Positions 1 to 5,655 are shown, counted from the first letter of the stretch. The stretch is 5,655 nt of DNA from Pseudomonadota bacterium (GCA_023431245.1 JAEYXO010000196.1:1-5655); one strand, 5' to 3'. Numbers and translations: made by a program. Notes: a model not told the origin generated them from the sequence alone.

Positions 1-909
1 GATCGCCTTCACCGGGCCGATGCCCATCACCTCCGGCGGCACCCCGGCCACTGCGTAGCCCATGAAACGGGCCAGCGGCTGCAGCTTGTAACGTTTCACC
101 GCGGCTTCACTCATCAACACAACCACGGCAGCGCCGTCCGACATCTGCGAACTGTTGCCGGCGGTGACACTGCCCTTCGCGGCAAAGGCCGGCTTCAGTT
201 TTGCCAGCGCCTCGGGCGAGGTGTCGCGGCGCGGGCCTTCGTCATGTTCCGCCTTGCGGTTCCTGACGGCGACCTGCCGGCTGTCGAGGTCGGGCAGCTT
301 TTCGGTGATCAGGTACGGCGTGGTTTCGTCGCGGAATTCGCCGGCATCGATGGCCTGCGCCGCGCGGCGGTGGCTTTCGGCGGCAAACAGGTCCTGGTCT
401 TCGCGGCTGATTTTCCACTGCGCGGCGACGCGTTCGGCGGTGATGCCCATGCCGTAGGCGATGGCGACGTTTTCGTCCTTCTCGAAGATTGCCGGACTGA
501 AACTCGGCTTGTTGCCCCCCATCGGCACCAGGCTCATGCTCTCGGTGCCGGCGGCGATCATCACCTCGGCTTCGCCCAGGCGGATGCGCGCCGCGGCATC
601 GGCCACGGCCTGCAGCCCCGACGAGCAGAAACGGTTCAAGGTCATGCCCGGCACGGTGTCGGGCAGCCCGGCCAGCAGCAGGCCGATGCGGGCGACGTTC
701 ATGCCCTGCTCGCCCTCCGGCATCGCGCAGCCGGCAATGACGTCACCGATCTCCTGCGGATCCAGCCCCGGGCACTGCGCCACCGCGCTGCGTATCACAT
801 GCGCCAGCAGGTCATCGGGCCGGGTGTTTTTGTACATGCCGCGCGGGGCCTTGCCGACGGCGGTGCGGGTGGCGGCGACGATGTAGGCGTCCTGGATTTG
901 TCGGGTCAT
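1..909 (-). CDS. fadA: FadA-type acetyl-CoA C-acyltransferase (3-ketoacyl-CoA thiolase), N-terminal part
   Basis: This enzyme catalyses the last step of beta-oxidation, thiolytic cleavage of 3-ketoacyl-CoA to acetyl-CoA and a shortened acyl-CoA, in the cytoplasm. The first 303 codons are visible and the gene runs off the left edge; family members are about 390-400 residues. It opens MTRQIQDAYIVAATRTAVGK, the usual thiolase N-terminus. The nucleophilic cysteine is C95 in NRFCSSG, followed by a GTESMS motif and, from N252, NSSQMSDGAA. The C-terminal catalytic GHP histidine and CxG cysteine lie outside the window, so activity cannot be confirmed. The start at 909 is supported by AAGGAA six bases upstream. 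It lies 103 bases after the fadN-type gene on the same strand, the usual pairing of hydratase/dehydrogenase with thiolase. Degradative FadA rather than biosynthetic PhaA is inferred from this partner and from the NTRPDD and MPEGEQGMN stretches typical of betaproteobacterial acyltransferases. Confidence 0.95.
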   Translation of the reverse strand, partial: MTRQIQDAYIVAATRTAVGKAPRGMYKNTRPDDLLAHVIRSAVAQCPGLDPQEIGDVIAGCAMPEGEQGMNVARIGLLLAGLPDTVPGMTLNRFCSSGLQAVADAAARIRLGEAEVMIAAGTESMSLVPMGGNKPSFSPAIFEKDENVAIAYGMGITAERVAAQWKISREDQDLFAAESHRRAAQAIDAGEFRDETTPYLITEKLPDLDSRQVAVRNRKAEHDEGPRRDTSPEALAKLKPAFAAKGSVTAGNSSQMSDGAAVVVLMSEAAVKRYKLQPLARFMGYAVAGVPPEVMGIGPVKAI

Positions 910-915
910 GGCAAT

Positions 916-921
916 TTCCTT
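916..921 (-). promoter_or_regulatory. Ribosome binding site of the thiolase gene
   Basis: The minus strand reads AAGGAA, then six bases (ATTGCC), then ATG at 909. This decides the thiolase start. It directly abuts the end of the heptad repeat block, so the repeat ends where the translation signal begins. Confidence 0.7.
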
Positions 922-1014
922 GGTGAGTGGTAAGCAGTGAGCGGTGAGCGGAGAAACCGCTTGTCACCACCCTCTCACCGCTTACTGCTTACTGCTTACT
1001 GTTCACTACCCACT
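922..1014. repeat. Heptanucleotide repeat block with two opposing arms between the fadN-type and fadA genes
   Basis: On the plus strand 922-949 consists of four head-to-tail heptads of form RGTRAGY (GGTGAGT, GGTAAGC, AGTGAGC, GGTGAGC). After a 23-base spacer, 973-1014 holds six heptads of the opposite sense (TCTCACC, GCTTACT three times, GTTCACT, ACCCACT). The reverse complement of GCTTACT is AGTAAGC, so the two arms are imperfect inverted copies of one motif and could fold on each other. The block fills nearly the whole gap: its right edge overlaps two bases of the fadN-type stop codon and its left edge touches the thiolase ribosome binding site. No known family name is claimed. Confidence 0.85.
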
Positions 1015-3508
1015 AGTTCCTCAACGGTTTGCCGGTCTTCAGCATATGCTCGATCCGCGCCTGGCTTTTCTCGGTCGCGATCAGTTCCATGAAATGCTGG
1101 CGTTCGAGGTCGAGCAGCCACTGCTCATCGACCCGGCTGCCGCCTTCGATGTCGCCGCCGCACATGACGGTCGCCACCTTGGTTGCGATCAGGCGGTCGT
1201 GGTCGGAGATATGGCCGCCGGCGTGCATATTCTCGACAAAGGCGCGGATGGTCGAGATGCCGCTGCGGCCGAGCACCGGGATCGCCTTCGCCCGCAGCGG
1301 CGGGCGGTAACCGGCGGCAGCCAGCGCCCGCGCTTCGGCCTTGGCAATCTCCAGCAGCTCGAAACGGTTCATCACCACGCGGTCGGTCGCGCGCAGGTAG
1401 CCGATCTCGCGCGCATGTTCGGCGCTGCGCCCGACTTCCGCCATCGCCACTGCCTTGAAGTATTTCTGCAGGAAAGGCGAAATGTCGCCGCCCTTCGCCT
1501 CCTCCGCAGCACGCATCGTGAACTCCTTGCAGCCGCCACCGGCGGGCAGCAGGCCGACGCCGACCTCGACCAGGCCGATGTAGCTCTCCAGCGTCGCCAC
1601 CGCGCGGTCGCTGTGCATGATGAATTCGCAGCCGCCGCCCAGCGCCAGCCCGTCGACCGCGGCCACCGTGGGCACCATCGAATACTTGAGCATCTGCGTC
1701 GTCACCTGGAACTGCTCGACCAGGTGCTCGACCTCGGCCAGCTTGCCGGCCATCAGCTGGTCGGCGACACCCAGCTGGCGCGCCGCCTTCAGCGCCAGCG
1801 ACTCGGCCTCGCGCCTGAAATTCTTGAACAGCTTGCCCAGCGCCGAGGGCGGTGCCGGCGGCGCCTTGGAACCGCTGCCGCTGGTTTTCTTCAGGTTGGC
1901 ACCCACCGAAAACGGCGGCTCGGTCTGCCAGATCACCAGGCCGGCGTAGTTGCGCTCGGCCTCGGCAATCGCCTGCTGCACGCCCTGCAGCACATCGTCG
2001 CCGATCGCATGCATGCGGCTCTTGAAGCTGACGATCGCGATGTCATCGCCCGTGTGCCAGCAGCGCACGCCGTCGGTCTCGAATATCGTCGTGCCGTAAG
2101 TCCGCTCCTCGCCCAGCAGGCGGTCCGGATAGGGCTGGCGTTTGTAGACTGCCAGCGTCGAGCGCGGCTGGTTGCCACGCGTCGACGGCGACCAGGAACC
2201 CGCAGGGCCGTGCACACCGCTGCGCGAGGCTTCGGTCACCCAGGCCGGCAGCGGCACAGCGGCCATCGCCCTGCCCGCCGCAATGTCTTCGGCAATCCAG
2301 CCGGCGATCTGCTGCCAGCCGGCCGACTGCCAGATCTCGAAGGGGCCGGACTCCCAGCCGAAGCCCCAGCGGATCGCGAAATCGAGGTCACGCGCGTTGT
2401 GGGCGATGGATTCAAGGTGCAGCGCGCAGTAGTGGAAAGTGTCGCGGAAGATCGACCAGATGAACTGCGCCTGCGGATGGTCCGAGGCGTGCAGCTGTGC
2501 GAAACGCTCAGCGGCATTTTTGTTCTTCAGGATTCCGATTACCGCCTCGTCGGCCTTGCCGTCGGATACACGGTAAGCACCGGTCTTGAGATCGAGCACC
2601 TGGATGTCGCGGCCGACCTTCTGGTAGACACCCTTGCGCGTTTTCTGTCCCAGCGCGCCGGCATCGATCAGTTTCTGCATCCACGCCGGGATGCCATAGT
2701 ATTTGTGCCAGGGATCCTGCGGCAGCGTGTCGCGCATCGTGTGCACGACATGGGCGAAGGTGTCGAGGCCGACCACGTCGGCGGTGCGGAAGGTCGCGCT
2801 TTTCGGGCGGCCGACCAGCGGACCGGTCAGCGCATCGACGGTGTCAAAGCCGATGCCCAGGCGCTCGGCATGGTGCAGCGTGGCCAGCATCGAGAACACG
2901 CCGACACGGTTGGCAATGAAGTTCGGCGTGTCCTTCGCCCGCACGACCCCCTTCCCCAGCGTGGTCACCAGGAAACGCTCCAGCTCGTCGAGGATGCCCG
3001 CATCGGTGCCGTCGCAGGCGATCAGCTCGACCAGGTGCATGTAACGCGGTGGGTTGAAGAAATGGACGCCGCAGAAGCGGTGGCGCTGCTGCTCCGGAAA
3101 TACCGCGGCCAGCTGGTTGATCGACAGGCCCGAGGTGTTGCTGGCGAAGATGGTGTGCTCGCCCAGGTGCGGCGCGACCTTGCGGTAGAGGTCAGCCTTC
3201 CAGTCCATGCGTTCCGAAATCGCCTCAATGACGATATCGCAATCGGCGAGCCGGTCGAGGTGCTGGTCGTAGTTGGCAGGTTCGATCAGATCAGCGTTGT
3301 CCTTCAGCGCCAGCGGGCTCGGCTCCAGCTTTTTCAGGTTGGCCATCGCCTTCAGCACATTGCCGTTGGGATCACCCTCCTTCGCAGCCAGTTCAAACAG
3401 CAGGACGGGGACATGGGCATTGATCAGGTGCGCGGCAATCTGCGCACCCATCACGCCGGCGCCGAGCACGGCAACCTTGCGCACCAGCAGAGGGGAATTT
3501 CCGGACAT
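1013..3508 (-). CDS. fadN: FadN-type bifunctional 3-hydroxyacyl-CoA dehydrogenase / enoyl-CoA hydratase
   Basis: This 831-residue cytoplasmic enzyme should hydrate trans-2-enoyl-CoA and oxidise 3-hydroxyacyl-CoA with NAD+, the two middle steps of beta-oxidation. The dehydrogenase half is first: Rossmann loop GAGVMG at 16-21, SNTSG around 123-127, GVHFFNP with catalytic H149, partner E161 in HLVELI, and TPNFIANRV at 194-202. The crotonase half follows: oxyanion-hole segment FSVGANLKK near 533-541, GGGCE with E628, and GLVEVGVG with E648; the two glutamates are 20 residues apart, as in active hydratases. The order is reversed relative to E. coli FadB and matches Bacillus FadN, though the symbol fadB is often used in proteobacteria. 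I chose the start at 3508 because GAGG lies five bases upstream and the protein opens MSGNSPLLVRKVAVLGAG. An in-frame ATG at 3550 would add 14 residues but has no Shine-Dalgarno and overlaps a candidate -10. An extra segment of about 48 residues sits in the crotonase half (see findings). Confidence 0.96.
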   Translation of the reverse strand: MSGNSPLLVRKVAVLGAGVMGAQIAAHLINAHVPVLLFELAAKEGDPNGNVLKAMANLKKLEPSPLALKDNADLIEPANYDQHLDRLADCDIVIEAISERMDWKADLYRKVAPHLGEHTIFASNTSGLSINQLAAVFPEQQRHRFCGVHFFNPPRYMHLVELIACDGTDAGILDELERFLVTTLGKGVVRAKDTPNFIANRVGVFSMLATLHHAERLGIGFDTVDALTGPLVGRPKSATFRTADVVGLDTFAHVVHTMRDTLPQDPWHKYYGIPAWMQKLIDAGALGQKTRKGVYQKVGRDIQVLDLKTGAYRVSDGKADEAVIGILKNKNAAERFAQLHASDHPQAQFIWSIFRDTFHYCALHLESIAHNARDLDFAIRWGFGWESGPFEIWQSAGWQQIAGWIAEDIAAGRAMAAVPLPAWVTEASRSGVHGPAGSWSPSTRGNQPRSTLAVYKRQPYPDRLLGEERTYGTTIFETDGVRCWHTGDDIAIVSFKSRMHAIGDDVLQGVQQAIAEAERNYAGLVIWQTEPPFSVGANLKKTSGSGSKAPPAPPSALGKLFKNFRREAESLALKAARQLGVADQLMAGKLAEVEHLVEQFQVTTQMLKYSMVPTVAAVDGLALGGGCEFIMHSDRAVATLESYIGLVEVGVGLLPAGGGCKEFTMRAAEEAKGGDISPFLQKYFKAVAMAEVGRSAEHAREIGYLRATDRVVMNRFELLEIAKAEARALAAAGYRPPLRAKAIPVLGRSGISTIRAFVENMHAGGHISDHDRLIATKVATVMCGGDIEGGSRVDEQWLLDLERQHFMELIATEKSQARIEHMLKTGKPLRN

Positions 3509-3513
3509 GGCAA

Positions 3514-3518
3514 CCTCG
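3514..3518 (-). promoter_or_regulatory. Ribosome binding site deciding the fadN-type start
   Basis: The minus strand reads CGAGG, five bases (TTGCC), then ATG at 3508. The alternative ATG at 3550 is preceded by GCCGCGTAGA with no purine-rich match. The same TTGCC-ATG context also precedes the thiolase start. Confidence 0.65.
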
Positions 3519-3548
3519 GGTGGAAGCGGTGAAAAACGGTTATCCGCC

Positions 3549-3554
3549 ATTCTA
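3549..3554 (-). promoter_or_regulatory. Candidate -10 element for the fadN-type gene
   Basis: The minus strand reads TAGAAT, five of six matches to TATAAT, 17-18 bases downstream of the T-rich tail of the upstream terminator. No good -35 hexamer is visible, so a sigma-70 promoter here would be weak or activator-dependent. Initiation about seven bases further on would fall inside the longer reading frame and so fits translation from 3508. Confidence 0.3.
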
Positions 3555-3570
3555 CGCGGCCAGGCGCCAC

Positions 3571-3601
3571 AAAAGAAAACCGGGCGGCCTGGGCCGCCCG
3601 G
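3571..3601 (-). terminator. Rho-independent terminator of the fadL-type gene
   Basis: The plus strand at 3580-3601 is a palindrome of two 10-base arms, CCGGGCGGCC and GGCCGCCCGG, around TG. Read on the minus strand it begins 21 bases after the fadL-type stop codon and is followed at once by TTTTCTTTT (3579-3571). A GC-only stem with a U-rich tail in the direction of transcription is a textbook intrinsic terminator. The T-tract lies only on the minus-strand downstream side, so it works for fadL, and the fadN-type gene lies beyond it. Confidence 0.9.
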
Positions 3602-3622
3602 TCATCGGTGCCACGGTCCGGA

Positions 3623-4873
3623 TCAGAACGCGTGCGAGTACTGCACGGAGAGGATGTCCGCCCGGTTCTTGAAGCTGCCGATCAGGGTGCCGGCCCCGGC
3701 GACGGTGGTCCTGATGCTCGCGTCCTTGACGAATTCGTGGGCATAACCCACGTCGAGGATGCCCTGCTTCGACGGCTTGTACTGCACGCCCACGGCAATC
3801 CAGGTGCGGTCCTGGTCCGGCAGGCGCGGCGTGCGGTCGATGTCGTTGGTGGGCGTCGGGTCGAGCGCGACGCCGAAACGCAGCTTGGTCTGCTCGTTGA
3901 GTTTGTAGTTGGCGCCGACTCCGAGGCGCACGGTGTCCTTCCAGTTGAACAGCAGTGTCGATACCGTGCTGCCCACCGCGCCGCCGGCCGAGGCCGAGGT
4001 GCGGATGATGTCCAGCCGCTTGATGGTGCTCCAGCCAGTCCAGGTGATGTCGGCCATCAGTTCCCATTTCGGGCTGATGGTGCTGAACAGGCTGATCGAG
4101 GCCGAGTCCGGCACCTTGAGGTCGGCCTTGATGTTGCCGTTGGCCGCACCGAGGCCGGACACCGTCACCTGGCCTTCGAGGGTGTAATCGATCGCCGAGC
4201 GATAAGTTGCCCCGAGCCGCGTCGTCGGCGACAGCTGGGCAATCAGCCCGATGTTGTAGCCAAAACCGATGTCATCGCCCTTGTTGGTGACCAGGCCGGC
4301 GGCACCGACGCCCGACAGCGTGGCCTTGAGGTGCTGCACGCTGATACCGCCGCCGATCGAGAAATTGTCGTTGACCTTGTAGCCCAGCGAGGGATTGATG
4401 TTGAGCGCCTGGATCGCCGACTCCACCGCGCTGAAACGGCCGCGCCAGCCCGCATCGTACTCCGTGGCCAGCCCGAAAGGCACGTTCACCGCAAGGCCGA
4501 ACTTCAGCTGCGGATTGACCGTCATCGTGTAAAAACCGTTGGGAATCGCCGCCCAGTCGCCACCGTCGCCGCCGTTGCCGGTACCTGGCGCCGCAAAGGC
4601 GCCGGTCGAACCGGCATTGGTGAACTTGAACGAGGGTTTGACCAGGTGGATGGCCGCCGTGGCCTGCCGGTTGGTGTTCAGCAGGGTCATCGCCGCCGGG
4701 TTGTACCAGGCCACGCTGGAATCATCGGCCGCCGCCGCGCCGCCGGCAAAGGCATTGCCGGTGCCACTGCCGCTCTGCGTGCCGATGCCGAAACCGCCGG
4801 CCGCGGCCGGTGCCGACATGGCGGCCAGTGCGACAGAAACTGATAAGCATATGATTTTATTGATATTTTTCAT
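3623..4873 (-). CDS. fadL: FadL/OmpP1/TodX family outer-membrane transporter for long-chain fatty acids
   Basis: This 416-residue protein is predicted to be a beta-barrel that lets hydrophobic substrates cross the outer membrane. The signal peptide is clear: MKNINK, a hydrophobic core to about residue 21, and APAAA, with cleavage likely near residue 25. The mature N-terminus carries the FadL hatch signature: a GF start, SGSGTGNAFAGGAA at 34-47, and WYNPAAM at 56-62 (the family NPA motif). The rest alternates polar and hydrophobic residues with Gly/Asn/Asp turns, as expected for barrel strands, and ends VQYSHAF with the terminal phenylalanine recognised by the BAM machinery. Length is close to E. 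coli FadL (446 with signal). The start at 4873 has AGGAG six bases upstream. Fatty acid as substrate is inferred from the neighbours; relatives of this family carry aromatic hydrocarbons (TodX, XylN), and sequence alone does not exclude that. Confidence 0.94.
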   Translation of the reverse strand: MKNINKIICLSVSVALAAMSAPAAAGGFGIGTQSGSGTGNAFAGGAAAADDSSVAWYNPAAMTLLNTNRQATAAIHLVKPSFKFTNAGSTGAFAAPGTGNGGDGGDWAAIPNGFYTMTVNPQLKFGLAVNVPFGLATEYDAGWRGRFSAVESAIQALNINPSLGYKVNDNFSIGGGISVQHLKATLSGVGAAGLVTNKGDDIGFGYNIGLIAQLSPTTRLGATYRSAIDYTLEGQVTVSGLGAANGNIKADLKVPDSASISLFSTISPKWELMADITWTGWSTIKRLDIIRTSASAGGAVGSTVSTLLFNWKDTVRLGVGANYKLNEQTKLRFGVALDPTPTNDIDRTPRLPDQDRTWIAVGVQYKPSKQGILDVGYAHEFVKDASIRTTVAGAGTLIGSFKNRADILSVQYSHAF

Positions 4874-4878
4874 ATCTC

Positions 4879-4884
4879 TCTCCT
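4879..4884 (-). promoter_or_regulatory. Ribosome binding site of the fadL-type gene
   Basis: The minus strand reads AGGAGA, then GAGAT, then ATG at 4873. It is the strongest Shine-Dalgarno in the window, fitting an abundant outer-membrane protein. Confidence 0.8.
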
Positions 4885-4937
4885 GGGATGTTCCTGCCGG
4901 TTAATGATGACTTGCGATGTCTCCCGCACTGACTGGC

Positions 4938-4965
4938 ATGTTACCCGCGAGCGCTGCAATTTCAA
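4938..4965 (-). promoter_or_regulatory. Candidate sigma-70-like promoter of the fadL-type gene
   Basis: On the minus strand TTGAAA (4965-4960, five of six matches to TTGACA) is followed by a 16-base spacer and TAACAT (4943-4938, four of six matches to TATAAT). It sits in the 116-base gap after the thioesterase stop and would give a leader of about 55-60 bases. It was found by eye; I see no convincing FadR- or PsrA-type operator palindrome next to it. Confidence 0.4.
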
Positions 4966-4989
4966 CAGTTCATGGGGCTCCCGGCCCGA

Positions 4990-5400
4990 TCACTGTGGTT
5001 GCGGCACCACACGGGGCCGGCGCTGGTTGTCGACGGCGACGTAAGTGAGGATCGCCTCGGTGACCTTCACGCATTCCTCGCGCTCGGGCCGCCGCTGCGC
5101 AAACACCTGCACGTCAACCGTAATCGACGTGCGCCCCACCTTGACCACCTCGGCATAGAAGCTGACCACGTCGCCGACAAAGACCGGTTGGCGGAAGACA
5201 AAGGAATTGACCGCCACCGTGGCGATCCGCCCTTGGGCCAACCGCGTCGCCGGCACACTGCCGGCAAGGTCGACCTGCGCCATGATCCAGCCGCCGAAAA
5301 TGTCCCCGGTGTGATTGGCATCCGAGGGCATCGGGATCACCCGCAGTGCCGGCTGCCGGTCGGGCAAGGTCGTCTTGTCCCCGCGTTCATCGCTCATCAT
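4990..5400 (-). CDS. yciA: YciA-type hotdog-fold acyl-CoA thioesterase
   Basis: This enzyme hydrolyses acyl-CoA to free acid and CoA in the cytoplasm, probably as a multimer of hotdog domains. At 136 residues it is a complete single-domain member. PALRVIPMPSDANHTGDIFGGW (split around residues 17-38) followed by IMAQVDLAG is the YciA signature; D44 in AQVD aligns with the catalytic aspartate position of the Haemophilus YciA protein as I remember it. The later FRQPVFVGDVVSFYAEV and the end VAVDNQRRPR also match YciA. The reading frame opens with two adjacent ATGs (5400 and 5397) inside a heptad repeat, and only a weak GAG lies upstream, so the exact start is uncertain; translation may depend on coupling to the synthetase gene, whose stop is 26 bases upstream. 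No hairpin with a T-tract follows the stop. Substrate range cannot be read from the sequence. Confidence 0.93.
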   Translation of the reverse strand: MMSDERGDKTTLPDRQPALRVIPMPSDANHTGDIFGGWIMAQVDLAGSVPATRLAQGRIATVAVNSFVFRQPVFVGDVVSFYAEVVKVGRTSITVDVQVFAQRRPEREECVKVTEAILTYVAVDNQRRPRVVPQPQ

Positions 5401-5419
5401 TCATCACTCATCGTTCATC
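5385..5419. repeat. Tandem heptanucleotide array across the thioesterase start codon
   Basis: On the plus strand five heptads RYTCATC run without a break: GTTCATC, GCTCATC, ATTCATC, ACTCATC, GTTCATC. On the coding strand these are GATGARY units. The thioesterase ATG at 5400 lies inside the array, so two of the five units are translated (start MMSDE) and three form the leader. Variation is confined to transitions at two positions of the unit. Confidence 0.85.
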
Positions 5420-5426
5420 GTTGCCC

Positions 5427-5655
5427 TCAATGTCCCGCATACATGCGGTCGATTTCGGCGTTGAATTTCTCCATGACCTTGGCCCGCTTCAGCTTCATCG
5501 TCGGCGTCAGCAGCCCGCTCTCCACGGTCCAGGGTTCCAGCGTGGCGGCAGCACGCCGCACCTGGGCATAACCGGGGAACTCGGTGATCTGCGAGGCGAT
5601 GCGTGCCAGCAGCGCCTGTTCGGCCTGGTCGGAAGCCCAGGCATCCGGATTGATG
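5427..5655 (-). CDS. Long-chain acyl-CoA synthetase (AMP-forming, FAA1 type), C-terminal end
   Basis: Only about the last 75 codons are visible; the gene enters from the right edge and ends in TGA at 5427-5429. The translated end contains PGYAQVRRAAATLEPWTVES, then GLLTPTMKLKR, then AKVMEKFNAEIDRMYAGH. The LEPW(T)-x-x-GLLTPT-x-K-x-KR pattern is the conserved C-terminus of FAA1/COG1022 long-chain acyl-CoA synthetases (ANL superfamily) and differs from the ending of E. coli FadD. The lysine after TPTM, 22 residues from the end, occupies the place of the catalytic adenylation lysine; that assignment is from family knowledge. The enzyme activates fatty acids with ATP and CoA at the membrane or in the cytoplasm, feeding the beta-oxidation enzymes in this window. 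The thioesterase gene follows after 26 bases and is probably co-transcribed. Chain-length preference and the AMP-binding motifs lie outside the window. Confidence 0.9.
   Translation of the reverse strand, partial: INPDAWASDQAEQALLARIASQITEFPGYAQVRRAAATLEPWTVESGLLTPTMKLKRAKVMEKFNAEIDRMYAGH

Noticed and set aside
244..933. Plus-strand open frame of 229 codons opposite the thiolase
   Set aside because: It is antisense to conserved thiolase motifs, has low-complexity composition and no translation signal; it is a shadow of GC-rich codon use.
922..1014. CRISPR array or insertion-sequence end
   Set aside because: Units are seven bases with no regular unique spacers, there is no transposase or target-site duplication, and the arms are built from tandem heptads rather than a single inverted repeat.
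2135..2149. VYKRQ in the linker of the FadN-type protein, a string often produced when Nextera transposon-end adapter is left in an assembly
   Set aside because: The codons here are GTC TAC AAA CGC CAG, not the adapter sequence GTGTATAAGAGACAG, and the flanking reading frame is intact. It is a coincidence, not contamination.
944..3532. Plus-strand open frame of 862 codons opposite the fadN-type gene
   Set aside because: Its product is rich in Arg, His, Gln and Ala with no recognisable domain, it begins inside the heptad repeat block, and the opposite strand encodes an enzyme with every catalytic motif in place. High GC at third codon positions removes stops from the antisense frame.
3608..4843. 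Plus-strand open frame of 411 codons opposite the fadL-type gene
   Set aside because: It has the same antisense character (Arg/His/Gly-rich, no motif), no ribosome binding site, and starts inside or beside the terminator of the real gene.
4970..4992. GC-rich stretch after the thioesterase stop as a possible terminator
   Set aside because: GGGCC and GGGAGCCC can form only a very short stem and no T-tract follows on the minus strand.

Overview
The window is GC-rich (clearly above 60% by eye) and holds five genes, all on the minus strand, two of them cut by the window edges. All five belong to fatty-acid uptake, activation and beta-oxidation. The thiolase and the hydroxyacyl-CoA dehydrogenase/hydratase look like the versions found in Betaproteobacteria (Burkholderiales, Rhodocyclales and relatives). 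The FadL-type outer-membrane protein confirms a Gram-negative cell. Betaproteobacterium is my inference from remembered family sequences, not from a search.

In transcription order, from right to left: (1) the C-terminal end of a long-chain acyl-CoA synthetase of the FAA1/COG1022 type (5427-5655); (2) a YciA-type hotdog acyl-CoA thioesterase (4990-5400), 26 bases further on; (3) after a 116-base gap with a candidate promoter, a FadL/OmpP1/TodX outer-membrane transporter (3623-4873), closed by a strong intrinsic terminator (3571-3601); (4) a FadN-type bifunctional 3-hydroxyacyl-CoA dehydrogenase/enoyl-CoA hydratase (1013-3508), probably with its own promoter just after that terminator; (5) after a 103-base gap, a FadA-type thiolase (1-909) that runs off the left edge.

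Together the genes describe a pathway. FadL brings long-chain fatty acids across the outer membrane and the synthetase makes acyl-CoA. The FadN-type enzyme hydrates and oxidises the enoyl-CoA, and the thiolase releases acetyl-CoA. The thioesterase can drain acyl-CoA and free CoA. No acyl-CoA dehydrogenase is visible.

The part not explained by ordinary genes is a pair of heptanucleotide repeat arrays in two intergenic junctions. One (922-1014) has two arms in opposite orientation and touches the fadN-type stop codon. The other (5385-5419) runs across the start codon of the thioesterase and encodes its first residues. I see no RNA genes, CRISPR arrays, insertion sequences or defence or toxin modules. 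The remaining gaps are all shorter than 120 bases.
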